DNA of 64,000 nt from UBA946 sp031550725 (GCA_031550725.1 JAVBOH010000005.1:1-64000); one strand, 5' to 3'. Counted from the stretch's first letter, positions 33,528-42,560 are shown. The notes: generated by a model not told the origin, from the sequence alone. A program made the numbers and translations.

Positions 33528-33728
33528 ATGACCACAGAACAAGAAAAATGGGCAGAGATTGTTGAAGAATATCGCAGCAGTGGAAAAAGTCAAAGGGTAT
33601 GGAGCAAAGAGAGTGGAATAAAACGCAGCACACTCAGGTATTGGCTAGAACGTACAGAAGAATTATCTTATGGGACAGATGTGGAATTTGCAGAGATAAT
33701 GGTATTGGGAGGTTCAGAAGTATGCTGA
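33528..33728 (+). CDS. IS66-family accessory protein TnpA
   Basis: 66 residues. MTTEQEKWAEIVEEYRSSGK then SQRVWSKESGIKRSTLRYWLER is the helix-turn-helix of the small IS66 TnpA protein. ATGGAGGTAG supplies the Shine-Dalgarno. It is short at the C-terminus and is followed, with overlap, by a tnpB fragment, so the IS66 element is a remnant that cannot move by itself. Confidence 0.75.
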   Translation: MTTEQEKWAEIVEEYRSSGKSQRVWSKESGIKRSTLRYWLERTEELSYGTDVEFAEIMVLGGSEVC

Positions 33729-33821
33729 TAGAACGTCCTGAAAAAGTATATATTTCATCTGCAAATGTTGATATGAGGAAGTCGATTGACGGATTATCAG
33801 CAATAGTAAAGTCAGAAACTG
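33722..33821 (+). pseudogene. IS66 TnpB fragment
   Basis: The frame starts MLIERPEKVYISSANVDMRK and then SIDGLSAIVKS, the N-terminus of the IS66 TnpB protein (normally about 115 residues). After about 33 codons the sequence switches to an unrelated IS3 transposase frame at about 33822. Confidence 0.75.
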
Positions 33822-33822
33822 C

Positions 33823-34137
33823 ATCCTCCACAGTGACCGCGGAAGTCAGTATACAAGTGCTGCCTTCAGAGATGAACTCAAAAAACATGGTATAACTCAG
33901 AGCCTAAGTGGCGCAGGTCATTGTTATGATAATGCTCGTATGGAAAGTTTTTTCGCTACTTTGAAAAAAGAAAAATTATACCGAATCCCGACTCACAGAA
34001 TGACTCGTGATGAGGTGAAAAGTGTAATTTTCAGATATATTTTTGCATACTACAACACCATCAGAATTAATAGCTTTAATCCTGATGGACTTCCGCCAAT
34101 CGCATATAGGCAACTTGCGGCTAGTAAAGCTGCCTGA
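33823..34137 (+). pseudogene. IS3-family transposase, C-terminal fragment
   Basis: 104 codons read ILHSDRGSQYTSAAFRDEL, then HCYDNARMESFFATLKKE and RYIFAYYNTIRIN to the stop. This is the second half of the rve integrase core with the second aspartate (SDRG) and the catalytic glutamate (MESFF) of the DDE triad. The first half of the transposase is absent. It is fused to the IS66 tnpB remnant, so two insertion sequences recombined here. Confidence 0.85.
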
Positions 34138-34150
34138 GCCTTTACCGCAA

Positions 34151-34272
34151 CGTTGACAGAATGCCATAAAAATGCTTATGGTATTTTACCGACGGTGAGG
34201 GAAACTCAAAAATATGCTTCCTTTTCTCCGTCGGGTTTGACAGTGTAGCATTTTTATGGCACACTGTCAACG
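34151..34272. repeat. 122-bp nested inverted repeat, candidate MITE or IS end
   Basis: The outer arms pair as CGTTGACAG (34151-34159) with CTGTCAACG (34264-34272), continue as TGCCATAAAAATGCT (34162-34176) with AGCATTTTTATGGCA (34247-34261), and an inner stem CCGACGG/CCGTCGG lies at 34189-34232. The RNA or single strand would fold into one long stem. It follows the IS3 remnant, and a GC-rich hairpin (GCCGCCTGCGGCGG, about 34277-34290) comes next. No protein is encoded in 34138-34410. Confidence 0.65.
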
Positions 34273-34413
34273 GCATGCCGCCTGCGGCGGTGCTGCTCTT
34301 CCTTCCGGCTCGGAAAATCTAAAAATATGCTTGTTTAGAAATTTGGGGTATTTTTTGACTGCATTTATATTGACATTTCCAGCTTCTGATTTTGCAATAG
34401 TGGCATTTAATGA

Positions 34414-34545
34414 TGTTGTTTGGATAAGTTTGTTTGGGTAGCTTTTGTAACGTCAGGTTTCGGGATATTTTGTGTTGCAGGTGCTGCAGCAATAGTACTA
34501 ACGCTGACTACAACAAAAAAGCACAGGAAAATGCTGCTAGGCTGA
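34414..34545 (+). pseudogene. Single-TM open frame, possible holin remnant
   Basis: The frame after the stop at 34411-34413 reads CCLDKFVWVAFVTSGFGIFC then VAGAAAIVLTLTTTKKHRK. It has one hydrophobic segment and a basic tail, overlaps the amidase fragment below and has no clear start codon. A second hydrophobic stretch (FLTAFILTFPASDFAIVAF) precedes it in another frame, so one frameshifted membrane protein is possible. Position next to an endolysin fragment suggests a phage holin, but no family is recognised. Confidence 0.3.
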
Positions 34546-34844
34546 TTGCTTATCTGCTGACATTAAATAATCTAACTATTAATGATTTGCACTCGCATAC
34601 ATACTGGTTAAATGTGCGTGATGGTGTTAAGGGCGATAATCTTGACACCAAATCTCACCCTTACAAGACTTGTCCGTTATACATCATTCCAAAATGGGAC
34701 GAGTTTAAGGCACAAGTTGTTTCATACATAACTACTACTATGTATTATGTTCAGGTGGGAGCTTTCTCTAAAAAAGAGAATGCTGAAAAGTTTTTGACAG
34801 AGGTTAAAAAGGTTTATCCTAGTAGTTTTATTAAGATGTTTTAA
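34503..34844 (+). pseudogene. Phage-type N-acetylmuramoyl-L-alanine amidase fragment with SPOR domain
   Basis: About 110 codons. NAARLIAYLLTLNNLTINDLHSHTYWLNVRDG and KTCPLYIIPKWDEFKAQV match the C-terminal part of Amidase_2/PGRP endolysins. YYVQVGAFSKKENAEKFLTEVKK is a SPOR-type peptidoglycan-binding repeat. The zinc-binding N-terminal half is missing and the frame upstream is non-native, so it is the end of a lysis gene from a lost prophage. A hairpin terminator (34853-34883) follows the stop codon. Confidence 0.7.
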
Positions 34845-34852
34845 GATGTTTA

Positions 34853-34883
34853 CAGCCATCAGGGAGTTTATCCTTGATGGCTG
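34853..34883 (+). terminator. Terminator after the amidase fragment
   Basis: CAGCCATCA and TGATGGCTG pair over 9 bp with a 13-nt loop, 9 nt past the stop codon, followed by a T-containing run. Confidence 0.7.
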
Positions 34884-34904
34884 ATTTGCGTTTATATAAC
34901 AAAA

Positions 34905-34926
34905 AAACGCTGACTAATCAGCGTTT
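34905..34926 (-). terminator. Terminator overlapping the recombinase stop codon
   Basis: AAACGCTGA and TCAGCGTTT pair perfectly over 9 bp around a 4-nt loop, with an A-run on the plus strand that gives a U-run in the minus-strand transcript. Confidence 0.8.
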
Positions 34927-36447
34927 AAATGTAACTCCGAACATATTATTGATAATAATTATCTTATATGGTTCGACTAAGTTATAAGTTGGCTCCCCCG
35001 AACTTTTTAAATCTGAACAAATCGTCGTAAATCCGAGAGGAATTCTCTCGGATCCCTCTCGGCAGTTGAAGTTTATAGTCATGTACTCATCATAAACATA
35101 AATTGAATTTATAAAAGTATCAATTATCTTTTGTTTATTGCTCTCAACCATCAAATCTAATTTTATTAAGTTTGAAAGCCAGAATACAATCTGTTCTTCG
35201 GTAAGAATTTCAACTTGAATTTCTTCCTTAGCAATCTTCACTTCAATATCTGTTTTCAGCATCTCCAGTTCATTCAATCTTTTCTTTGTACTTGAAGTAA
35301 TAATCCCCTGCTCAATTGCAGCCATAATATTTTCAATACTTTTTTCAACATCAGCAAGCTCATTATATAATAATGGTATTGCTGTATTTTCTTTTGCTTG
35401 TTTTGAAATTACCCTATGTGCAATCTCACATATCACATTTTCTTTAGCAACATATTTCATAGTATGTTTTAATACAAGTTCTTCTGTTTCGGATTTACGA
35501 AGTGCTTTTCTATCACAGCCTTTTGTCTTTTTAGCAGTAGAACACTTGTAATAGTGATACTTAGTTAAATTTCTGCTAGTTCCACTTTCACCAACCATAT
35601 ATGCTCCACAATCTCCACATATTAATTTTGTTGTTAGCAAATATCTTTCAATGGCTTTCGTAGATGACGGTGAATATCTGTTCTTCGCTAACCTAGCTTG
35701 CGCCATTGCAAATAATTCTTTTGTGATTACGGCTGGGATACCATCTGGTATAATAATATCTCTATATTGATATTCACCAATATACTTTCTGTTTTGCAAA
35801 ACTGCTGATACAGTAGTTTTGGTCATAGGCTTTTTCTGTGATGAAATAACTCCGTTATCATTTAGATACTCAACAATTTCTTTTACCTGTTTACCATTGA
35901 CATACATTATAAATGCTTCTCTGACTAATGGTGCAACTAATTCATCAAGTTGATAGTGTTTATTTTCATCAATTCTAAATCCAACAGGAACAAAACCGCC
36001 ATTATACTGACACTTGAGTGCATTTTCAGTCATACCCCTAATAACCTTTTCGGAAAGCTCTGCTGAATAATATTCTGCATACCCCTCTAAAACTGATTCA
36101 AGGATAATTCCTTCTGCACCCTCAGATATAATCTCTGTTGCTGATGTAACCTTTACACCATTCTTGCGAAGTGTTGCTTTATAATGAGCACTATCATATC
36201 TATTTCGTGCAAATCTATCAAGTTTCCAAACAATGACTACATCAAAAAAGCCTTTACTGCTTTCTCTTATCATTTTCTGAAATTGAGGACGGTTATCAGT
36301 TTTTGCTGACATTGCTCTATCTATGTATGTATCAACTAAGGTCATTCCTTTTCGTGCAGCAAATTCTCTACACTCACGAAGCTGTCCCTCGATACTTTCT
36401 TCACGCTGATTATCGCATGAATATCTTGCATATATTACTGCTTTCAT
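34918..36447 (-). CDS. Large serine recombinase (integrase of the mobilizable element)
   Basis: 509 residues. The N-terminal resolvase domain has VIYARYSCDNQ with the nucleophile Ser10, and WKLDRFARNRYD. A Recombinase domain (about 150-255, with GFVPVGFRIDE and TVSAVLQNRKYIGEY) is followed by a zinc ribbon (CGDCGAYM ... YYKCSTAKKTKGCDRK), a coiled coil (about 345-420) and a C-terminal tail. It should integrate and excise the adjacent element at att sites. The Shine-Dalgarno AAGGAGG is strong. It is full length, unlike the fragment at 29957-30110. Confidence 0.93.
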   Translation of the reverse strand: MKAVIYARYSCDNQREESIEGQLRECREFAARKGMTLVDTYIDRAMSAKTDNRPQFQKMIRESSKGFFDVVIVWKLDRFARNRYDSAHYKATLRKNGVKVTSATEIISEGAEGIILESVLEGYAEYYSAELSEKVIRGMTENALKCQYNGGFVPVGFRIDENKHYQLDELVAPLVREAFIMYVNGKQVKEIVEYLNDNGVISSQKKPMTKTTVSAVLQNRKYIGEYQYRDIIIPDGIPAVITKELFAMAQARLAKNRYSPSSTKAIERYLLTTKLICGDCGAYMVGESGTSRNLTKYHYYKCSTAKKTKGCDRKALRKSETEELVLKHTMKYVAKENVICEIAHRVISKQAKENTAIPLLYNELADVEKSIENIMAAIEQGIITSSTKKRLNELEMLKTDIEVKIAKEEIQVEILTEEQIVFWLSNLIKLDLMVESNKQKIIDTFINSIYVYDEYMTINFNCREGSERIPLGFTTICSDLKSSGEPTYNLVEPYKIIIINNMFGVTFKR

Positions 36448-36602
36448 ATAAGTTTACCTCCTTGTGTTTGATTGATATTCATTATATATAGTATACCACA
36501 CGGAAAATAATTTGTCAACGCTTTAAATCGTTGAAGCGTATATTTTTTATTATGACCTTATTATGATTATTCCCTGTCATTTACTCGCTTTGTATAGGTT
36601 TA

Positions 36603-36656
36603 TGTGCAAAAGCAAGTGCAACTATTTTTATGTAGGGTTGCTGTTACCTTTGCACA
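36603..36656. repeat. Inverted repeat between the recombinase and the NACHT gene
   Basis: TGTGCAAA (36603-36610) pairs with TTTGCACA (36649-36656), and AGCAA (36611-36615) pairs with TTGCT (36638-36642). The whole, about 54 bp, is the size of a serine recombinase attachment site or a two-site operator. The remaining 36448-36735 holds only promoters and A/T-rich DNA. Confidence 0.45.
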
Positions 36657-36668
36657 AATATTTTTTAG

Positions 36669-36697
36669 TTGAATTATGGAATTTTATGTGTTATAAT
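36669..36697 (+). promoter_or_regulatory. Promoter of the metallophosphoesterase-NACHT gene
   Basis: TTGAAT (36669-36674) and TATAAT (36692-36697) stand 17 nt apart, followed by a palindrome TAATTTATT/AATAAATTA (about 36694-36716) that could be an operator. The start codon is about 39 nt downstream of the -10. Confidence 0.7.
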
Positions 36698-36735
36698 TTA
36701 TTAAATAATAAATTATAACTATATGAGGTGAGTGC

Positions 36736-39700
36736 TTGAAATTATTATTAATATCGGATTTGCATTTTACTGAACAGGATAATGATTGGATTTTTATAAA
36801 TGAAATAACACAGCAAATGACCCATAGAGTAAATAATAAAACTCTAGAAAATGAAGAAATTATTATTGTTATATTAGGTGATATTATCGATCGTGGTGGC
36901 TCTGGTGATAATAATCAAAAATTTTCCGAAGCAGATAAATTCATAAGTAAATTAAGAGGTTCATTTTCAAATGTAAAATTTCTATTCATCCCTGGAAATC
37001 ATGAACTTAAAAACAATGAATCTAACGAATTTGATGAATTTATGGAATTTAATCAATTCTGCCAAAAGCATAGTTACAAAAAAGAATTTGTATTTAATAA
37101 TAATAACTCTGTATATTCTGTTGAGGAATCTGGGATTAATTTAATTTTAGTTGATTCAAATTTAAAACGAATTCATAATGAAAATGGAGAAATTGATGTC
37201 ATAGCTTTGCGTCCTCATTTAAAAAGTCAAAAAAATATCATTTTCATGCACCATCCACCATGTCAAGTAGAAGGTGCAGATAGAGAAATAGTTAATTCCG
37301 ATGAATTAATAGCAACATATTCAAACTTTATATTTTATGGTCATCAACATGGATATGCTTCAATTCCTGACTTTTTAGAACATGATACTGATATACATTC
37401 AATTGGTACCTTTTTAGGAAAAGCTAACGTTGATCATAATGAGTTTATTTTACTTGATATTTCAGATGGAAACATCAACCATGCGTATAGATATAAATAT
37501 AGTGGGAATTTTTTTGTTTCAAATATATTATTTCCACCTAAGATAAATTTACGATCAGAAGATTTATTCATACATAAACCTGACAAGAATGTGTCAAAAG
37601 TTTCACGTCGGCTCTTGAATAAAAATTCAAGTCATCATCTAGAGAATTCAGATTATGTTTTATCTAGAATCATTGGCGAAAATATTACTTCAATTATAAG
37701 AAATAATAAGTTGTTATTGCTTACTGGTGACGCTGGAATTGGTAAATCTTATGAATTATCAAATATTTATTGGAATTATGAAAATAATGAGGAGTATTAT
37801 CCTATATGGGTAGAACTAAAAAGCACAAATTCTGAATATATGAAAAAAATATTTCAATATGCTCAAAACAATACAATTAATCGAAAAATCCCTTTACTAA
37901 TTCTTGATGGTTTTGATGAAGTAAACGGAGATTTAATAATACCATTATTACGTGATATAGGCACCAGTACATACAATCAATCGGAAGTAAAGATAATTAT
38001 TTCAACAAGAACTAACTCAAAGATTAGTCTATCAGGTTTTTCTGAATACGAATTTATGAGTTTAGATATCAAAGAGATATTAACCATTGCTTTAGAATAT
38101 GGTATTACTGAAACAGAAAATTTTTCTAACTGCTTAAATTCATCCGGATGCTTCCCTTTAGCTCAAATACCATTTTATCTCATTGATATTATGCAAATTT
38201 ATTTAAATACTAACTCACTTCCAAACAATTATGAATTACTTGATAAAATAATTTTAAATAGATTTATCAGTGCAGACAAAAGACATCCTTGTGCATTAGA
38301 TAAAAAGCTCATTACTAATGAATATAAGATACGTAATTCATTACAAATTTTAGGCTTTCTTATGCAATCACTGCATCAATATTCATTTAAAAACATCAAT
38401 TTCACTCGTTTTTTCAAATCCGAAACTATAGATTTTTTTAATAAATCTGGATTAATTATAGAAAAAACAGATGATAGTACTATAACTTGGGAGTTTGAAC
38501 ATAACATTTTTCGAGAATTCTTCACTGCAAACTATTTAAGCACTCTAAATTTTGAAGATGTATTATCAGTTATTACATTTGATGAAGACAAAAAATTATT
38601 GAGACCATCGTGGCTTAATACAATAGCGTATCTTTTATCAATTACTAAAGATGAATCTATAACAAATTGGCTACTCGAAAACGCTAAAGATAAAATATTA
38701 GAATTTGACCCTGATAAATTTAGCTTATCTAAGCGAAATGAAGTTTTTAATATAATATTAACTGATATTCTCGCTAAGAATCTTCCTATTCATGCTTTTT
38801 ATGACGAAAAAGCTTTTGCACAGTATTTCCAAAATTCTTCAACAATTGATTATATGACTACCTCATTAAATCAACATAATGATGATCGTTCTATTATGAC
38901 TATCCTGCATATATTAAAGTATTGTGATTCTTTTTATACCAGCGAACAAGAACTTAAAACTATCTTATTATCTCTTATAAATATAAAAAAAGATGAATAC
39001 TTTATTTCATGTGTAATTGAAGTACTTTCTAAGCTTTATGTGGCTGAATTGTCAGAATTAATAAATATTCTATTTCCTTTATTAGAAAATGACCTAAGAC
39101 CTCAAATAAATAATCTAATCTGTGACTTACTTTCAACCGCAAATGTTGTAGATACTCATTTTGATTATATCTGTAATTCTTTAAGTAACATTAATAACAC
39201 TCATAAATATAATCCATTTAAATCAGGATTAACTAATGCAATACAATCAGTTCATAGCCTAAAAAATATATCTAAATTGATTTTAGAATTTTCAAGCCCC
39301 AAATTTTTATATAACAATGGCACATATAACATTATTTTTGGAGAATTGATACAAAAAGCTTCCGACATGTACCAAAGTGGTTACCAATCTCTATTTATTG
39401 ATTTTGTTACTGCATTTATTGAAACAGTAAGGCATGGAGATTATACAAAAGTTAATATAATAAAACAAACTTTCATTGAATTAGGGGAGCTGCCTAAAGC
39501 ATATAATGAAATACTAAAACGCAATTTAAATTTTGAGTATTTGTTGTTTACTATCGAAGCAATAATGGATGATAATCTTATCAATCAATTAATAGATTCT
39601 TATTCAAATGATAAATTAAATGCAGAAGTATATAAAGATTACGTATATCGTATTCCATATGATTCTCCACACTATTCAAAACTCAGCAATGCTATTTTAA

Positions 39701-41130
39701 ATAAAGAAGATTGTTTATTACCAAAGAAAGAAATCATTGATTGGAATATGATCCGTAAATCAAATGATCAAATATATTTTAATAGTTTATTTGATAAATC
39801 AAAATTTAATGATTTGATACAAGTATTATTATCATTCATTGATGAAAATGTTAAGTGTGGTCAATTACTAAATGACGATTTTATTTCAAAAATCCCACAT
39901 AAACGTATTGATGTGAAAAACATTAGAAACACTCTGTATAATTACGGAAACAAAGACTGCCTTGTAACAAATTTCATTAATGAAATTGATTTTGATAACT
40001 TCAGCATATTGTTAATATATGAATTTCTTCATAACCAAAATCAAGTTGATATATCATCAGAACAAATTGAATTCATAAAATCATATTTTGATAATAACAT
40101 TTCTAAAATCAATTTCGAACAAATTAATGAATCAAATTATTCTGACTTCATTCCTATCTCTAATATCGATCATATAATATTTTTTATGAAAGAATTTAAT
40201 TTTAATTGTAGTACAGATAAGTTGCTTGATATGTTAATGTTACCTTGGTATTTTTTTGAAACGTCAACATCATCAACTGAATCAAAAACCCTTGCTTTTG
40301 TTTCAGAAAGAATTGATAATCACGATATGCTAAAAGAACGAATCCTAAATAATATTAAAACAAAAAAATTATCACCCCTTGTTGCACAAACACATATTAA
40401 ATTCTGTATTGATAATAAACTCCCTGACGCAATATGCATTGCAAAAGAATTTTTTTATCTTAACGATAAGGCTTCAAAAGAGATAAGAGATACCGTTGTT
40501 GAATATCTTATTAAAATAAAAGGTAATAGTTTTGTAGATAGCCTTATTAACGATTCCATTGAAAATGATTTTTTAAGTTATCTTACTAACTACCTAAAAA
40601 CAGATAACTTAAATCTTATCAATGAATTAGAGAGAAGGAATAAACATTCAGAAGATAAAATGTTATTTTTAGCAGAATTAATAAAATTCAACTGTATGTA
40701 TGGTATAAATACTTACTATGAGTTAGCAATAAGTGCAAATACTTTACCTGATATAAATTTTAGTGATTCTTATATACCTAAAATAACTGGTTCACTAGAA
40801 TTCATCACTGACATTTCATTTATCGATATTTTATTAAAATTATTACTGCTTTGCTTTTCAGATGATTTTATTGATAAACCTGATTTTGGTCTTAGAAGAA
40901 GTTTAAATATCGCAATCAATAACCTTGTAAAATTTGACAAGTTTCTTATTAAAGACAAAATATTAGAAATAATTAAAACTCAAAAGAATAATTCAAATTT
41001 ATTAGCAACATGTAATTGGTATTTAAGAGATATTGATAGTTTAATATACGCAACTAGCGATTTACCTTGGGATATTGATAAAACGACCTCATTTATATAT
41101 GACCATAAAGGAAAGGAAATGTTCTTTTAA
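36736..41130 (+). CDS. Metallophosphoesterase-NACHT-helical repeat protein (candidate antiphage NLR-like effector)
   Basis: 1464 residues from TTG 36736, with GAGGTGAG 6-7 nt upstream. Residues about 1-260 form a calcineurin-like phosphoesterase with all metal motifs: D8-L-H10, GDIIDRG (48-54), GNHE (87-90), the H172-H173 pair and GHQH (202-205). Residues about 310-560 form a NACHT/STAND NTPase with Walker A GDAGIGKS (331-338), Walker B LLILDGFDE (387-395) and a sensor-like IISTRTN. The remaining 900 residues are low-complexity helical repeats of the type that act as ligand sensors. Architecture effector-NACHT-sensor is that of bacterial NLR-like (Avs/bNACHT) immune proteins. It sits as sole cargo next to the recombinase; function is inference. 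Confidence 0.8.
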   Translation: MKLLLISDLHFTEQDNDWIFINEITQQMTHRVNNKTLENEEIIIVILGDIIDRGGSGDNNQKFSEADKFISKLRGSFSNVKFLFIPGNHELKNNESNEFDEFMEFNQFCQKHSYKKEFVFNNNNSVYSVEESGINLILVDSNLKRIHNENGEIDVIALRPHLKSQKNIIFMHHPPCQVEGADREIVNSDELIATYSNFIFYGHQHGYASIPDFLEHDTDIHSIGTFLGKANVDHNEFILLDISDGNINHAYRYKYSGNFFVSNILFPPKINLRSEDLFIHKPDKNVSKVSRRLLNKNSSHHLENSDYVLSRIIGENITSIIRNNKLLLLTGDAGIGKSYELSNIYWNYENNEEYYPIWVELKSTNSEYMKKIFQYAQNNTINRKIPLLILDGFDEVNGDLIIPLLRDIGTSTYNQSEVKIIISTRTNSKISLSGFSEYEFMSLDIKEILTIALEYGITETENFSNCLNSSGCFPLAQIPFYLIDIMQIYLNTNSLPNNYELLDKIILNRFISADKRHPCALDKKLITNEYKIRNSLQILGFLMQSLHQYSFKNINFTRFFKSETIDFFNKSGLIIEKTDDSTITWEFEHNIFREFFTANYLSTLNFEDVLSVITFDEDKKLLRPSWLNTIAYLLSITKDESITNWLLENAKDKILEFDPDKFSLSKRNEVFNIILTDILAKNLPIHAFYDEKAFAQYFQNSSTIDYMTTSLNQHNDDRSIMTILHILKYCDSFYTSEQELKTILLSLINIKKDEYFISCVIEVLSKLYVAELSELINILFPLLENDLRPQINNLICDLLSTANVVDTHFDYICNSLSNINNTHKYNPFKSGLTNAIQSVHSLKNISKLILEFSSPKFLYNNGTYNIIFGELIQKASDMYQSGYQSLFIDFVTAFIETVRHGDYTKVNIIKQTFIELGELPKAYNEILKRNLNFEYLLFTIEAIMDDNLINQLIDSYSNDKLNAEVYKDYVYRIPYDSPHYSKLSNAILNKEDCLLPKKEIIDWNMIRKSNDQIYFNSLFDKSKFNDLIQVLLSFIDENVKCGQLLNDDFISKIPHKRIDVKNIRNTLYNYGNKDCLVTNFINEIDFDNFSILLIYEFLHNQNQVDISSEQIEFIKSYFDNNISKINFEQINESNYSDFIPISNIDHIIFFMKEFNFNCSTDKLLDMLMLPWYFFETSTSSTESKTLAFVSERIDNHDMLKERILNNIKTKKLSPLVAQTHIKFCIDNKLPDAICIAKEFFYLNDKASKEIRDTVVEYLIKIKGNSFVDSLINDSIENDFLSYLTNYLKTDNLNLINELERRNKHSEDKMLFLAELIKFNCMYGINTYYELAISANTLPDINFSDSYIPKITGSLEFITDISFIDILLKLLLLCFSDDFIDKPDFGLRRSLNIAINNLVKFDKFLIKDKILEIIKTQKNNSNLLATCNWYLRDIDSLIYATSDLPWDIDKTTSFIYDHKGKEMFF

Positions 41131-41142
41131 CGTTTATGTATT

Positions 41143-41181
41143 AAGGAATTGTACCATTCGTATAAAGGGTTGCAATTCCTT
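41143..41181 (+). terminator. Terminator after the NACHT gene
   Basis: AAGGAATTG and CAATTCCTT pair perfectly over 9 bp with a 21-nt loop and are followed by TTTCG. It lies 12 nt after the stop codon. Confidence 0.75.
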
Positions 41182-41202
41182 TTTCGTAAGTCCTTAACGA
41201 AT

Positions 41203-41391
41203 TTATGCAGCACTGCACTCTTTATTCTTTTTATCATCCAAATAATTCTGAAAAAGACGCTTACCACGTTCACTTTCATAAAATGCAATTATAGCAGGAA
41301 GAAACTCCACAGCCAAAGCATCATACTGTTCATCAGAAATAATTATTTCATCTGCTACGTTTTTTTCGTTAACTGTTGTAATATCACTCAT
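41203..41391 (-). CDS. Small acidic protein of the mobilizable element
   Basis: 62 residues from MSDITTVNEKNV. A helix (DEQYDALAVEFLPAIIAFYES) is followed by a charged stretch RGKRLFQNYLDDKKNKE. No family is recognised. It starts 5 nt after the HU gene stop codon and is probably cotranscribed. Such small proteins are common next to HU genes in Clostridial mobile elements. Confidence 0.55.
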   Translation of the reverse strand: MSDITTVNEKNVADEIIISDEQYDALAVEFLPAIIAFYESERGKRLFQNYLDDKKNKECSAA

Positions 41392-41396
41392 AATCA

Positions 41397-41639
41397 TCAC
41401 CACTTACTTTCAGCATTCAAATAGTTTATAAACTTTCTTCCAGCTCGAAATTCTGGAATTCGTTCACCCTTACTATTTGTAGACACTCCGAATGTACCCA
41501 TGCCATAAAACTTGAGTTCTTCACCTTCAATCAAAATAATCTGCATTGCATCAGTAACCACACAAACATAATGATAAGCTTTTTCTAATGACATTCCATA
41601 TCTTTTAGCAATTTCGATTGCAAATTTTGATCTGTTCAT
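41397..41639 (-). CDS. HU-family DNA-binding protein
   Basis: 80 residues, slightly short of the usual 90. The N-terminal helices (RSKFAIEIAKRYGMSLEKAYHYV) and the strand region LKFYGMGTFGVSTNSKGERIPEFRAGRKF correspond to the HU/IHF fold; the PxTG-like arm is shortened to about KGERIP. It bends DNA, probably to help integration or relaxosome formation. It lies in the minus-strand operon primase-HU-small protein. Confidence 0.85.
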   Translation of the reverse strand: MNRSKFAIEIAKRYGMSLEKAYHYVCVVTDAMQIILIEGEELKFYGMGTFGVSTNSKGERIPEFRAGRKFINYLNAESKW

Positions 41640-41667
41640 AATATAAAAATCCTCTCTTATTTCAAAT

Positions 41668-42279
41668 TTATATTGCTTTTTGTTTTACAACATTATCTTT
41701 AGCGGCGAAACTTTTAAGATGTTGTTGTATTTGATTAATTGTATTCCTGTTCGCTTTGTATATGTCACGCTTATCCTTATCAGTACCATATGTAAGCATT
41801 TCTGAAAGGTATTCAACATAACCTGTTTTTTCAAGGCTCTCTATGAACAGTGGATTAAGTGCCTCCATCTGATTTGTGGGTGTATACATTTCTCTCCATT
41901 CGTATAGTTTCTTCAAATACTCTGAAACGATACGCTGTGAATTTCTAAGCCATGCATGATATTCGCTTTCAGGGGACAGCTTAATTTGAACTGGAACGGC
42001 GATTTCCTGTTCAAATAACCTCAGCCCAAAATCATAACTGATTTTCTTTGCTGCTTCATATTGAGATAGTCCAAAAAGCTTTGCAACAAATCCTGTACCA
42101 TCTCCATTCTCATGACATCCAAAGCAATAAAAATGATCGTCATAAATTTTCATGCTCGGAGTTTTGTCATTATGAAACGGACAGCATGCCACACCTGAGT
42201 GGTTTATATGTATACCATAAAATTTTGCAACATACTGCATAGGTATCTGATTTCTTATCTCTGCAAATATGTCTATCAA
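41668..42279 (-). CDS. CHC2 zinc-finger protein (primase N-terminal domain only)
   Basis: About 203 residues from TTG 42279, which stands 8 nt after AAAGGGG; in-frame ATGs at 42297 and 42339 are possible. The CHC2 zinc motif is CCPFHNDKTPSMKIYDDHFYCFGC followed by GTGFVAKLFGLSQYEAAKKI, as in DnaG. There is no TOPRIM catalytic domain; the rest is helical and basic. Stand-alone CHC2 proteins are frequent in mobile elements and may recruit host primase or bind oriT DNA. It is the first gene of the minus-strand element operon. Confidence 0.8.
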   Translation of the reverse strand: MIDIFAEIRNQIPMQYVAKFYGIHINHSGVACCPFHNDKTPSMKIYDDHFYCFGCHENGDGTGFVAKLFGLSQYEAAKKISYDFGLRLFEQEIAVPVQIKLSPESEYHAWLRNSQRIVSEYLKKLYEWREMYTPTNQMEALNPLFIESLEKTGYVEYLSEMLTYGTDKDKRDIYKANRNTINQIQQHLKSFAAKDNVVKQKAI

Positions 42280-42560
42280 TATCACATCCCCTTTCATTCT
42301 GTTATGTTTGAAAGGGGTATTTTTTTCGGCGATATACAACTCAACATCGGCGAGAATGTAAGCTGTATTATTTACCCCTTCACTAATAAGGACATTTAAA
42401 GGCTTTTTTTACAGGCTTTTTTGAAAAATAAAAATATATTCTACTTTTTGTACAAATTCCAGAGTGATATAATATACAATTATACAAATTTTGAAAAACA
42501 TTTTGAAATAGCCTGTAAAATTTAAGGATTTTTGTCCTTATATATAGAGGGACATATAAA

